Notes: a model not told the origin generated them from the letters alone. A stretch of DNA of 64,000 nucleotides from Eimeria necatrix (GCF_000499385.1 NW_013654817.1:2501-66500); one strand, 5' to 3'; positions 33,860-45,159 are shown, counted from the first letter of the stretch. A program made the numbers and translations.

Positions 33860-35060
33860 ACAAATAAATAAATATGTATACATGCATGTGTGCATGAGTA
33901 ACTGGCTTTCGTTGTTTGTGTGCGTCACTGCGTGCGCCAGCTAATTTCAGGTGTACGTACAGCGCAGCAACTGGGGAAGCTGACTGCCGCGCTTTTTGCG
34001 TTTTGCATTTCTCACCAAATCTGATCACTTTAACTTTATCTGAAATGCTGGAGGGCAGCTGGGCCTCTGCCAAAACTTCTTTGACTTGTTTGGCACTTGC
34101 GTCGTCCACAATAATCACCTCGCGGATGGCTTTGTAGTCCGTGTTCTTGAAGAGAAACTCCAAAGTCTTGACCAGATATTTCTGAAAACAGAAAAAGAAA
34201 TGCAAAACTAATCAATAAATAAGTCTTGAAAGAAACAAAAAAGAACAAAATGAATGCAAAGAGCTCTGCAGCAAGTCGCAGCTTGCCAACAAACAAAAGT
34301 GTCAGTACACCCGACTGCTATGCATGAGTCAAAGCAGAAACACAAACCCTAAACCCTAAACCCTAAACCCTAAACCCCAAACCACCGTGCTGGGCAAAGG
34401 CTGCACCAGTCAAAATGCTAACTAGTGGGCTTGCTTGCCTCTTCGTTTCTAGCGCTGATGATAATTGAGAAATCGTTGCTGGTTTCCTTCGGAGTTCTGT
34501 CCAGCCAAACATCTTGCGTCAGCCGCCGCATCAGCAAATCCATATTTCTGGTGAAGGGCGCTCGAACGGGCCCTGCAGCAGACCGGAGTGTGGAGTTTGA
34601 GGTGTACAGACACCCGAAGAGGGCGGCGCGAAAAGGCGCATTCGCGAGGGAAAGCTGCGGGAAAGCGGCGGAAACTGGACTTGAAAAGTTGAATTGAAGG
34701 GTTTTTTGACAATTAAATGCATTTTAATTCATTAAAATCACCGTAAGGGCCCAAAATGACGGCGTGTTGGTCGAAAAGATCGGCACTTGGCACCAGCGGC
34801 AGCGCGACTCCGGAAAGGGCGTTTTGCATGAACTTGGCGAGCGCCGCGCGATCTGCGCCTTTCTGAGAGCCCCCAATGGCTGGGAGAAGTCCGAAAAAGC
34901 CAATTAGGGCCAGCGCGTTGTAAATGCAGACACTCAGCAAAAACAGCAAAGCCCATACAACTGCTCGCCTGCGCAGCCGCTGCAGCAGCGCAGCGTTCGA
35001 CAGCTTCCGAGTCCGCCGGAAGCTCTCATCCTCGGCGAAGGCGGCCCTTCCTGGGGCCAT
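30558..35060 (-). CDS. Polypeptide N-acetylgalactosaminyltransferase (GT27)
   Basis: Nine phase-consistent exons (662 aa): 34742-35060, 34439-34572, 34016-34181, 33413-33579, 32837-32996, 32459-32622, 31693-31933, 31320-31384, 30558-31130. Type II topology: basic N-terminus, then a membrane span AVVWALLFLLSVCIYNALAL. Catalytic landmarks: DFSIIISARNEE, REVIIVDDAS, GLIRGRVAGA, the metal-binding DxH in LFFLDAHC, MSGGILAMTKEWW, YDSGMLEWGGENLEQSMRLW, CGGEIVVDRRSQIGH, KVWLDEYYALFY. A C-terminal ricin-type lectin domain follows (TRKCLDSA, NQLWQWD). The enzyme starts mucin-type O-glycosylation in the Golgi, which in coccidia builds cyst- and oocyst-wall glycoproteins. Ala runs are inserted in the lectin domain. 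Intron 2 is GC-AG (GAG|GCAAGC). Palindromes lie in introns 3, 4, 7 and 8; intron 6 is largely a (GCTA)n array. Confidence 0.93.
31137..31177. repeat. Two palindromes beside a GalNAc-T acceptor
   Basis: TGTACGTACA at 31137-31146 and 31168-31177, both in GCAG..CCGCAG context. On the minus strand the first is followed by CTGCAG, the inferred 3' splice site of exon 31130. Confidence 0.85.
31481..31630. repeat. Six-copy 26-bp array of the palindrome
   Basis: Cores centred at 31490, 31516, 31542, 31568, 31594 and 31620, an exact 26-base period. Each unit joins GGTGTACGTACACC to a second palindrome GC(A/G)GCGCTGC. It lies in GalNAc-T intron 7. Confidence 0.95.
32146..32445. repeat. GCTAGC array in GalNAc-T intron 6
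   Basis: (GCTA)n and GCTAGCCA units between exons 32459-32622 and 31693-31933; it starts a few bases inside the 5' splice site. Confidence 0.9.
33040..33370. repeat. (CTGCTGTTA)n tract in GalNAc-T intron 4
   Basis: CTG tract regularly interrupted by TTA, mixed 9- and 12-base periods. On the minus strand it is an open Ala-Val-Thr frame, but homology places the whole tract in the intron 32997-33412. Confidence 0.85.
34344..34382. repeat. Heptamer array in GalNAc-T intron 2
   Basis: (AAACCCT)n, the last heptamer array before the repeat-poor segment. Confidence 0.9.
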
Positions 35061-35110
35061 TTTGGGGGGGCGCGGGGAACTGGGGTTGGGCTGCTGCGCT
35101 GCAGCGGAAG

Positions 35111-35150
<40 letters not shown>

Positions 35151-35897
35151 GCGGCGACACGACTCAGGTCTCGCAGCTACACGGCGAGTCGAGCAGCAAA
35201 CAACTGCAGAAGCTCATCTGCAGCAACAAAGTTGAGTGCGAGCTGCTGCTGGGAAGCAGCAAATGCGAAGAGGAAGTGCTAGAGGCTCATTGTCGGCCAC
35301 AGCGCCAGCGAGGAGTCGGGGGGAGGCAGCTGCGGGAAAGCAAGGCAACTGGAGTGTCTTTGGCCTCAGTGAAAAGCAAAAAGAAATTAACTTTCGAAAT
35401 TTCAGTTTCAAAAAGAATAGACACCGCAGCAGCAGCAGCAGCAGCAGCGGCTTGAAGGAAACTCAGTCGCTGGCTGGTTTCCCGCGGCTGCCTAGCGGCG
35501 GCGCAGTCGAGTCCGATCTGGAAATAGGGGGGCTGAAAAAAGGGAAAAAACGCTAAAGTTGAACTTAATTTGAAATAAATAATACTTTTTAGCTTTCTAA
35601 TAGTCTAACAAACTCTATTTATTCGCAAGTTCGCCCCTGGCGACACCGGAGCTCCTCAGCAAGACCCTGTACTTGGGAGCTACCGGGATGATCGCTGCTG
35701 CAGCTGCAAACGCGTGAAAAAACGCGAAAACGACGCATTTTACTGCGAAATGTTTAAAATTTGTTGAAATAATTAAACTATTTCGGAAATTGAAATTAAT
35801 CCTGGGCGAAAGAAGCGCGTTGGGCCGTTCTGTCTCGGCTCGCCCATGCGCTGTTCAGCCCCGCACAGGGTGGGGCCCCCGGCGAACCCCTATAAGC
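35061..35897. other. Divergent region upstream of GalNAc-T and U2
   Basis: Contains a CAG tract (35113-35148). A plus-strand frame of about 98 codons (35162-35455) reads TQVSQLHGESSSKQLQKLIC and ends in an Ala run, but has no recognised family or start, so it is not called. TATAAG at 35891-35896 abuts the U2 5' end and may be coincidental. Confidence 0.4.
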
Positions 35898-36093
35898 ATA
35901 CCTTCTCGGCCTTTTGGCTATGATCAAGTGTAGTATCTGTTCTTATCAGTGTGACAACTGATATGGATCCAACTGGATCCAACAATGTCACATCAATTTT
36001 TGCTTGGGGGAGTTGTGGTTTAGAGCTTGCTCGGACCCTCTCCATGCGTCGCCTCTTCCTTACACTTTCGTCGTGAGTGGCGCACCCTCCAAC
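35898..36093 (+). ncRNA. U2 spliceosomal snRNA
   Basis: The 5' end ATACCTTCTCGGCCTTTTGG and the following GCTATGATCAAGTG match the near-universal U2 start. The branch-site recognition sequence GTAGTA is at 35930-35935. Stem-loop II follows (TTCTTATCAGTGTGACAACTG), then an Sm-type site AATTTTTG at 35995-36002 and 3' stem-loops ending near CGCACCC at about 36086. Length of about 196 is normal. Branch recognition by U2 precedes the step whose lariat product DBR1, also in this window, opens. The 3' end is approximate. Confidence 0.95.
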
Positions 36094-36573
36094 CCTTCGG
36101 GGTTAACAATTCCAATTCATGTTTTTTTTTGTGATCTTTTGGTTTTTACTCCGTTTCTGGGATATTAACCGGTTTGTGCGAGCTATTTAGGTCTCTCTAG
36201 GCATCTTGTGTTGGGTTTTTGTCGATGTTTAGTGGTTGGTGTGCTGGGTTTGCCCACTACTCTGGACTTTGCGGTATTCTAAGTTCCTCTTCTTTGTTCC
36301 TGTAAAGACATTCGACATTTTGTTCCGGAAGTCTGCGGGAAATGTCATGGAATATGCAGCCAAGTGTCAGGTGTCAGTAGAGTGGTGCTGCTGCTGGAAC
36401 TCGTTTTATGATTGTGGAACTTAGGGGAAGCTCTCTAGTTCTTTTCAGTGGAACTAGCGGGAAGCTCTCTAGTATACGGGCTAGAGTAATTGCAGGTTAC
36501 TGAGGAGTCTATACAGTTGAAAGTTGCAGCGTTGTTGCGGGATCACGTGGAGAAATAGACATGTTTTCAGTTT
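36094..36573. other. U2 3' flank and small-gene 3' region
   Basis: T-rich sequence after U2, then a 20-base near-duplicate GGAAGCTCTCTAGT (about 36426 and 36461). No CAG tract, heptamer or palindrome core: this is the first kilobase of repeat-poor sequence. Confidence 0.5.
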
Positions 36574-37113
36574 TCAGTATTTTGTGTGGGGGCCGGATGC
36601 GCATCCGGGGGCATCTTTGTCTTCGCTTCCGCAGCACTCCCTGCGAAATAGCGTAATTGCAAAAGATATTAGTTGTCTGAAGAGGTTGAGTGAGAGGCTG
36701 AGCTTCATTTTAAGGTGTTTTGCTACTAAAGTTTCACAGATGATGCAGAGAACACCCGTGAAGAGGAAGAAGAGTTCACATTCTCATTGCCTATTTGTGA
36801 ACTGTTCACATCCTTGAGCACTTCGCGCTTCAGTGCCTCTTTCTGAACACGAAATTCAATAAATTGGACTAAATTTGACGGAGTTCTTTCAATGAATTGG
36901 ACCAAGTTCCCTTAACTGGACTCACCAGCAGTAGCCGTGCCAGCCCTTGTGCGAAGCGTTCAACTCCACGGCTGCGTAGTACTTGTCGCCTTCTGGGTGG
37001 TAGCGGCAGACGAAAGTCTTCGGGTGAAACACGCACTTGTCGCTTTCGTCTTTTTCGTCGAAGTACGAGTGGCACCTGCTGCACAGGTTCTTCGATGTTG
37101 CGGGGCTAGACAT
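36574..37113 (-). CDS. Small Cys/His-rich putative zinc-binding protein
   Basis: Two exons, 36926-37113 and 36574-36640, joined at GT-AG in phase 2, give 84 aa. Paired ligands: LCSRCHSYF, KCVFHPKTFVCRYHPEG, WHGYCWECCGSEDKDAPGC and a final SGPHTKY. The spacing, with a CX2C, a CxxHP-x3-FxCRxH block and a CCG-x5-APGC block, recurs in small eukaryotic proteins that I recall only as uncharacterised. Zinc binding is inferred from the ligands. It is convergent in orientation toward U2. Confidence 0.75.
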
Positions 37114-38439
37114 CTTGAACTGCGAAGTTGACTCGCCTCCTTATTTAGGATTCTCTTCCTCAGTTAATTATTAAGTTTTCCACGGGGAAGCGGCCTAAAT
37201 GCTTGCTGCTTTCCTCTTCAGTGCAAAGCTGCCTGTGCTGCGCGCACTTGCAAACACACAGAGAGCCCGCAGCGCTTAACGACGAAAGGGCAAAGTTAGA
37301 CAATTATATACGACGCGATAAGCGAAAATTTGAACAAAAAATGAAGGCAAAGAGAACCAAGGAAACCTTAAACCCAAACTATGGGTCCACGTATGACTGA
37401 CCAGTACCAGCAACAGCAACGAAGCGGTCACCCTCCAGGGAGAGCGAGCGGATCAGGGCGAAAAAATAGGCTTTCTTCCTCAACAGTGTAAATGTAAAAA
37501 CGAAAAAATGTGAATTTCAGAAAGAAGTGGAGTAAAAGAGGAGAAAACGACGCAGCGGACGCGCAGCAGCAGCCACACACACTTAAACGCCCCGCAGATT
37601 TCCGTTTTTTCGTTTTTTAATTGAATCGCTTCAATTTATTCCAAAATTTATTTCGTGACTACCAATTACTTCTGTTCTATTTGGAAGTGAACGGCAAGAC
37701 GAGCAATTGGGGCCCCTTCCTCTCGCTGTACTGGGGCCCCAACAGCACAACAGCAGAAAAACAGAATCACAGGAATCAAAGCTGCACTTGTCCCATTAAT
37801 TGTGCTGTACTTATTTTATTTTTATTGTAAATATAGGGACTTGGTAAACAAATAGCAGAGCAACCCCAGGAAGCGGGTTCCCGCGGACCTGATGATCACA
37901 TGCACATGTAGGTGGCGAGGAGTACACCATCTGCTGGCGACAAATCCACTGTCCCAAATCACTATATCAGACCTATTGTTTTTCTTTCAATTGATAATAA
38001 GTACTTCTACGCTCTGGAAAATGCAGAGTTTAACATTGTACTGCCTACCGGGGTGACCCGCGCTTGCGTCAAGGAGTTCATGGAGACACGGGGAACGCAT
38101 CAACAGACCTGAGATGTGAATCACCGTGTCCCAACAGCTATTTAGTTTGGGCTGTTAAAGTGTCTGCGAACAAGTCAAGTAACGAGAAACGCGATTGGTA
38201 GTCGAAAGTTACAGAGGCACTCATCTCAGATTCGCGTTCCAGTTTGCGCGTTTGTCTGGAAAGGATAAATCCGCGAAAAAGAATCACGAAAGGCGAAACT
38301 TAGTAGTGGGCCATAGGTACAGGAAAATGGCATTCCACGGCAGATCTGACTGCAGATGGAAACAGTGACTCTCTGTGCTGACTAACGTCACCAATTGAAT
38401 TAGCTCAATTGTTTTCCAGTTACACTGAACAACTTATTG
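37114..38439. other. Intergenic region
   Basis: Short plus-strand frames (37203-37400; 37912-38112) have ordinary composition but no recognised motif, start context or splice partners. The first part should include the small-gene promoter. No repeats seen. Confidence 0.4.
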
Positions 38440-41400
38440 TCAATTGATTGACTTGAACTGCTTTTCAAGCTCTGCTAGCTCCTCTTTGAGCTTCTGCTCG
38501 TTGCTGACTTTGACTTGCTGCATTTCATTCAAATCGCTCCTCCCCTGAAAGCAGAAAGTACAGGGAACTTCAGTAGTTCAAGAATAGATGTTGAAATTGC
38601 CACTACAGTAAAGATCAGCTTTAATAATATTTAAATTAATAATAATGACTGAGATTTTACCTTAAGGCGCTCAATTTCTGTCAACTTCTTCTTCACTGCT
38701 CGAATCGCCTTCCGCAGGTCATTCGCCTGAGCGTAAAAACAATCCTGATCTTCTGTGCATAATGCGCTTTTGAGCAACTAGATGTCTTATTAAATGCATT
38801 TTACAAATCACTTTTATTCGTCAACACAAAATTATGTGCGGTTTAAGCTTTTTTGCACAATCAAGCTGTTATTGTTTACTTCGTCTTCGCCTTGTGGGCT
38901 TCCATTGGTGTCTGAAGTGGCGTTCGCCGCAGGTGTTGTTTGTTTTGCATTTTGTTCTTTGTCAGTTTCTGTCCTTTTGTCCTTTTCGGCTGCTCCGCTG
39001 CCCTTTTCTTCCGCGCTCTTGTCCTGGCCAGCCTCAGCTGCAGCCTCTGCCTGGGCCGCTCCTTCCTGTTTGTTTTTCCGGTTTTGCCTCTTTCTTGCAC
39101 TCTTCGAAGGAGAATTCGAAGCAGCAGGAGCCTCAGCAGCCCCTGGAGGCAGACGCGGCGTGGCGTTGCGCGCGGCTGGCGGCTTATAAGCGCCAACCGA
39201 GGGCACACCCTGACGAACAAATCAGGGAAGATGCAGGCAAAAAAAGATAGACACAGAGCAGGCTATCTGGGAAATTGTACCCTTGCGCCTAATTTAAATG
39301 TCTGTTTGATCTACTGGAGTAATCGGACCAGAGTTCATATTCATTTTCAACACGACTTCTATCAGCTAACCCCGCTACTAGCATGCTATCCAAAGGAAGC
39401 AATGAAAATACTATTATTATGACCCGTTTCCACACAAAAAATGACAGCAGAATCAAGGCAAAAACAAAAGAAATATCAACAATAGCAGCAGCAGAAGCAG
39501 CAGCACAAAACACAAAAAATGACAAACGGAAGCTGCAGCAGAACTGCCACATACAGCAGCAACAAGAGCAGCAGCAGCAGCAGGCACTCACTGATCTGCT
39601 TTGAGTAAGAGAACTAAGGGACCTTCCGGTTGAGGTCAGGTTGCCTATTTTTGTGGCTCCCTCTGCGCCTGGAGCCAGCGGGGCCTCCCCAGGTTGGTAG
39701 ACCTTGAGAGAGTCAATTATTGCCTTTTGTGCTTCAGCAGCAGCAGCAGCAGCAGCAGCGCTCAAGGGGCGGAACTGCACGCTGTACAGGCACGGGAATT
39801 CAACTCGCTTGAGAAGGCCGCCTGACAGACTGAAGAACTGAAACAAAAGGCAAATGCCGCATAATGAAAGTTAAATAAGTTTGACACCACTTGAATAGAA
39901 ATGAAATATAGAGTGGACACAAGACGAAGCACCAGGCGTTGGCGGCATAGCTGAAACAGCTACACCAGAAATGCCATACCTATCGGGAAGGCAAGGCGCG
40001 ATATCTAGCGAATCTGAAGGCTAACTAGAAAAATCTGATAAGCAAATTAATAAATTAGCGGGACAGCCATTGAAATGAGACCCAAAACTCACATTTATTC
40101 TGTTGTCAACACGCAGGCGCGGCGATATATTTGCTGTGATGAAAAAACAACCGCAAGATGCCCACTGACAAGTGGCTGAGGGGGACTAAAAAGAAAAAGA
40201 ACAAACACGAGCACAACTTAAAAACAGATGATTGCTGGCATGTTGGCTAGAGCCTCAGTCCAACATGGCATCCAATCTGTAATGGTTGCATATTTTCGAA
40301 AGGGCCAGCATCTTTGTATCATATTTATTTAGTTGAGCACAATGCATATTTATATGAAAAGGCGCAGACTCAGGAACTACGTCACATCTATCTTCGCACT
40401 AAAGAAATGTAGGACACTTGGGCCTCAACAAACTGATTTACTTTCCACACTTGTTGCCCTTATCCCATCACCTCCTGTCGTTGGCCTGTTGCAAAATGCT
40501 TAGTTCCCCCCTCAATGTATTCCTCCTCTATCTTCCTTTAATATTGCAGAATGTCACTTTACGAGTCTCTCAACCATATCTTTACTACGTCTCACAAGCA
40601 CGTCATCTCCTTCTCTACATCACCTAAATGTACAACTAAATGCACCATTTAATGCCCTTTTCCTTGCTATTTGTGATTCTTTGAGCAAATTCCCCGTATT
40701 TGTCTCTTTTAGACAAATATGCACTTCCCGCAGTGTCCTTTCCCCCCCTATTTTCAGCTAATTTAAGCTCTAAATCCACACTTCTTGAGCTCAAAAGACA
40801 CAAGCTGGACTCTCTTAAAAATGACGCAGAGAGAAGCAAAAACCCTGTAAACGAGATTCAGAATCAGAGAGGCTGTTAAAACCCAAGCAGCCGAAATCCC
40901 AGTATATCTTACCACTGTCTTCCCTACTATGCCCTTCTTTCTGAGAGTCCAGACCTCAACCTCCCCTGCCAAATTGCCAAATCCGCCCCACAGCATCAAT
41001 TTGGCAAAGGGGCAAAACAAAAGAGAAGTGCGCATGCCTTCGCCCATGCGGAACTTGGGTGAGGTCACTTTGCTGTTGCCATCGTAGACCGCGACCTGCA
41101 GCAGAAAATTGATGCCGTTGCCACTTGTCTATTTACTTATATTTAAACTAATTGGTTGAAACTGACTGAAATGGGAAACAGTCGGGGGTTCAAAGGAGGC
41201 CGTTAACTGTGCAGAGGCAGAAAGCACATTGATTAATGTTAAGCTGCGGGCTGAGACAAATGTAAAATCACATATACGTATGGATATGCGTGTAAATAAA
41301 TGGGTTTTATAAACATGCCCATTCATGATATTGATCAATTTTTCGCGTTGAACGCCACACAGAAACACTGATGACTTGTAAAAGCCGGCATGCAGTAAGG

Positions 41401-43832
41401 GCAGATCAAGAAGCCTAAGTGAATCGAAAGGGCCGAAACGAAGAAGCAAAATGAACGAACACAAACAGACAAAAGTTTAGGCTCTACAGCAACAAAAAGA
41501 CACTTACCGTGGCTGGCACTTTGCCGTAACAAACAGCAAACTCAATTGTGGAAGGGCTCCACACGGCGGCGTGGACAGGGCCCTCATCAGCGGCGACAAT
41601 GCGCATATCGTATCCTCCCTGGCACTGCAAAAAGAGCACGAGAAACAAAGTAAGAGAAATAACTTCAATGAAAGGAACGACAAAGAGGGTCAGTTGGCTG
41701 TCGTTGCTGCCTACACACAAAACCATCAATGAGGGGGAGGCAAGAACACAAACAACGAATGGCACACACACAGAGATAGACAAACAAAGAAGCAATGAAT
41801 GAATATGTGCTTGCAACAAGAGTAGGAAAAGCAAATGAATACAACAGCCGCTTGTCTTGCCTGTTCGAGCTGAAGCCAGAAAGAGCAAAGAAACAGCCAG
41901 GTGCGAGTACCAAACTGCACTAATTATTTCCGTTATTTTCTGTATCTGCTGATGCTTCCTACATTGCAGTTCACCGCTCGACTAGCAGCTCACCCGCAGG
42001 AAGTAAAGAGCACTAGACCCGTAGTAAGTCAAGTCGCTGGCGTCTGTGTGCGTCTTCAGCAGCAGCGCGCGGCCGTCGTAGGCCCAGTGGCACTCTGCCT
42101 CTTGCGCCTGGAAAAAGGACTTCTTGGCGACGCATTTCACTTCTTGCCCGAGCTCGTACACCTCCAACAGGGCGCTCTCCCCTTTGGTTTCCTTCGAAAA
42201 CACAGCGCAGTACGCGCTGCTGTTGCCGCTGCTGCTGCTGCTGCTGCTGTTTTCGTCTTTAGCAGCAGAAGGGGGGCGCTCTGGGCTGGCAAATATGGCG
42301 GAGGCGCGTGGGGAACTGATGCGGTGGAGAGGCGAGTTGATGCTGAAGCTGCCGGACTCGAGCTGCTCGCGGCTGAAAACGTGAACAGCGCCCTTGACCT
42401 GAAAAGAAGACAAACGACAAAACAAAAAGGAAAAAATGATATTTTAGCCTTTCAAAACTTATTCAGTGCCCCCATGCGTCTTCAGACCACGCTGGGAGGC
42501 TGAAGTTCCACGCTTAAGTTCGCATTCATAAGCACAACAACCCCACCCCCAGAAGCAGGCGCTGAACTCGTCTTAAGTTACGTTTGCGAATGCCGTTTTC
42601 GGTCTTCATGACAGATTGCAGCAGCAGATACATTCAGAAACGCATTAATACATGAGCAGGCATTAAAAAACGAAAAAATGTCTTTGAAAAGTTGCAAAAA
42701 GTGCGGAAATCCAACAGATTCCCCCCAAAAGATCTTGCTTACCAAACGACATGCGAAGCTTTCGCCCCCAGTGAACCGCAGCGGAGGCCACGAGAGCTCG
42801 CCGACGCCCCGCTGGGCCACACGCGTCACTTCTTTGGCACTGTGGACTTCTATAAGTCTCAGATTTTCTGGACATTGTGTCGGCTCAAAGCGAAAACAAA
42901 TAAGCAAATAGCGCCCGAGGGGGCTGAACGAAAACTTGGACACGGGAGTTGCTGCAGGCAGCGCGAAACGCATGTTCAACAAGTGGCGCACTGCAGCACA
43001 AAGCTGGTGGCAAGCTGCTGCTGCTGCTGCTGCTGCTCTACAAGCGAAAGCACCAACCTAGCTGCTGCTGCTGCTGCTCTACAAGCGAAAGCACTAATCA
43101 AGCTGCTGCTGCTGCTCTACAAGCGAAAGCAGCAACCTAGCTGCTGCTGCTGCTGCTGCTGTGCATGCGAAAACACTCATCAAGTTGATGCGGCTCCTTC
43201 TGTTGTGAAAGCGAAGCAATCATCAAGCTGCTGCTGCTGCTGTGCAAGTGAAAACACTAATCAAGCTGCTGCTGCTGCTGTGCAAGTGAAAACACTAATC
43301 AAGCTGCTGCTGCTGCTGCGCAAGTGGAAACACTAATCAAGCTGCTGCTGCGCAAATGAAGGCACTAAACACAAGACAAAAGGCACTAGACTTGGCGGAA
43401 AAGAGACCGCCAGGCAAGTGCAGCAGAAGCACTTACGGCCCTCAACTGCGTAGCGAACTTCCCAAGTGGTGGCATCCAAGATTTCAACTTTTTCGCGCGA
43501 AGAATTCCGCACGATGGCGACCTGCAGTTGAGAAAGAAATCAGAAACCATGTGGATAGACAGCCCGGCGCTTCGGGGTACCGAGGCAATTAATAATATAA
43601 ATTTTATTTTTAAAATTAAATTTTGTTTGGAGGGGGCCCCAGGCATGTGCCTGGCCTTCTCGCTTCTCGTGGTTCAATTCGAACTCACCAGATCACCCTG
43701 TGGGGACCACTCGGCCGACTCCACGCCTTCTATGCTTCGGAGTTTCTCTACTGTGAAGGCCCCTGCCTCGTCGAGCGCCGCGTTGTGCAGCTCGAGGCCC
43801 TCGCGGGTGAGTGCGATGAATTCAGATTTCAT
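38440..43832 (-). CDS. EIF2A: Eukaryotic translation initiation factor 2A
   Basis: Eleven exons in one consistent frame (677 aa): 43689-43832, 43437-43521, 42743-42951, 41994-42398, 41508-41624, 40913-41095, 40093-40185, 39592-39837, 38880-39209, 38661-38777, 38440-38544. Beta-propeller landmarks of eIF2A: VSKFSFSPLGRYLLICFR, GPVHAAVWSPSTIEFAVCYG, LMLWGGFGNLAGEVEVW, ISPRLRVDNRIN, then VGAYKPPAARN, a basic/acidic linker and a C-terminal coiled coil (LRKAIRAVKKKLTEIERLK, LKEELAELEKQF). It binds Met-tRNAi and the 40S subunit in non-canonical initiation. A seven-Ser insert and an eight-Ala insert are the only homopolymer runs. The short exon 40093-40185 was found by homology to the PRLRV motif. 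Start is the ATG at 43830-43832; another ATG lies 16 codons upstream in frame. Confidence 0.95.
43010..43350. repeat. CTG-based minisatellite in eIF2A intron 2
   Basis: About eight units of roughly 35-45 bases, each (CTG)3-7 followed by CTACAAGCGAAAGCAC or TGCAAGTGAAAACACTAATC. It is one of few repeat islands in the repeat-poor segment. Confidence 0.85.
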
Positions 43833-44455
43833 TTTCCTCTCCCACTCTAAAGACTCGCGCGCGCCCGCTGCGCTCTTCAACTTCAGTTCAAGTTCAAGAC
43901 GCCGCCCGCTGCTCTCGCCGCCTCACAGCTACAGCCTTTTCCCCCTTCCTGCGAGACTCGAGACGGACTAGGGAGTGAAGCCTCACGACAAGGGGTTGCC
44001 AGCTGCTTCCTTCCCCAAGGTCGAGTTTCCGTTCGCGCCTGGCTCCCTGCTGAGGCTGTTAATGAAATTAACAGCTTAAAACAGCTGCAGCAAGAAGCAA
44101 AACGATGAGAAAACCAGGCTGAAAGATACTCAGGCGGAGAACATTACCCATTTCCCGTACTTGTTGGCTTGCATGCGGGGCCGCTGCCGCCGAACTGTCT
44201 GCAGCTGCCTTGCAAGTGACCTTAGCGGCTTGCCATTGTTTGAACTTTGAAAAGTAAAATTAAATGTTTTGTTGATTAGTTGCTTCCAAAAGTCGTAGAT
44301 CTGGAGGCCACTTCAAGACGTGTGGAGTCCCCAGCTGCGGAATCGCCTGCTGTCTGTCTGTCTTGCTGCTGCGCTGCGTGGCGGACTTCCGCTCGCCCAG
44401 CCACTTAGTCGAATTCGCATGCAGCGCCAGGAAATTTGATATTTTCTTTTTAAAA
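43833..44455. promoter_or_regulatory. Divergent promoter region eIF2A / NUDCD3-like
   Basis: The 623 bases between two divergent start codons. No repeat array or palindrome core. No recognised promoter motif could be assigned. Confidence 0.4.
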
Positions 44456-45041
44456 ATGGACCACGAGGGGCTGCTGCTGGCGCTTGCTCGGGGCCACGAC
44501 GGCATTGGCCCGCTGCTGGACACTTTCTTCTCCTTCCTCGCCAGCCGCACTGACTTTTTCCACATCTTAGAGCCTGGGGGCCCCTCCATGGGCTTTGCGC
44601 CTGCAGCAGCAGAGGCCATGGTGGCGGAGTCCTTTGGCGTTGCCCAGCTTTCCTACATGGCCGCCAAGCAGCCCCACTTGCTGCCTCCGAAGCTGCGGAA
44701 CAAAAGCATGAAGGACTTCAGGGCAATCACCAGAGACTTCAACTTCAAGCTTAAACACAAACAAATGCAGTTCGCCAGCCCAGTCTGCAGACTGGCTGTG
44801 CTCGGGGAGCCCCCGAGCCTCCAGTTCTCCGAGGAGCTCGGGACTCCGACCCCTGCGGCGAAGTCAACACCCTCAGCAGCAGCAAAGGCAGCAGCAGCAG
44901 CAAAGACAGCAGCAGAAGCAGCAAAGACTCCCGCAGCGCCTGGCTCTGCACGGAGAGCGCCGAAGGAAGCAGCAGCTGCTCCGGAGCCGCCCCCCAAAGA
45001 GGCCCGGAAGTCGACGAAGGGAAATGAAATGGAAACAGACG

Positions 45042-45075
<34 letters not shown>

Positions 45076-45159
45076 GTCGCACCCAGGCGATTCAGGTAAA
45101 GCAGCAGCCAGCGCAACACAAAGTTCTGCAGGCCACAAAAGCAGGCCTTCAGAGCAAAA

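Noticed and set aside
32439..34205. One 588-codon minus-strand ORF covering the GalNAc-transferase
   Set aside because: It reads the exon 33413-33579 in the wrong frame and translates introns; the spliced model keeps the DxH and WGGEN motifs in frame.
35891..35896. TATAAG as a TATA box for U2
   Set aside because: It touches the first transcribed base; a functional TATA box would lie about 25-30 bases upstream.
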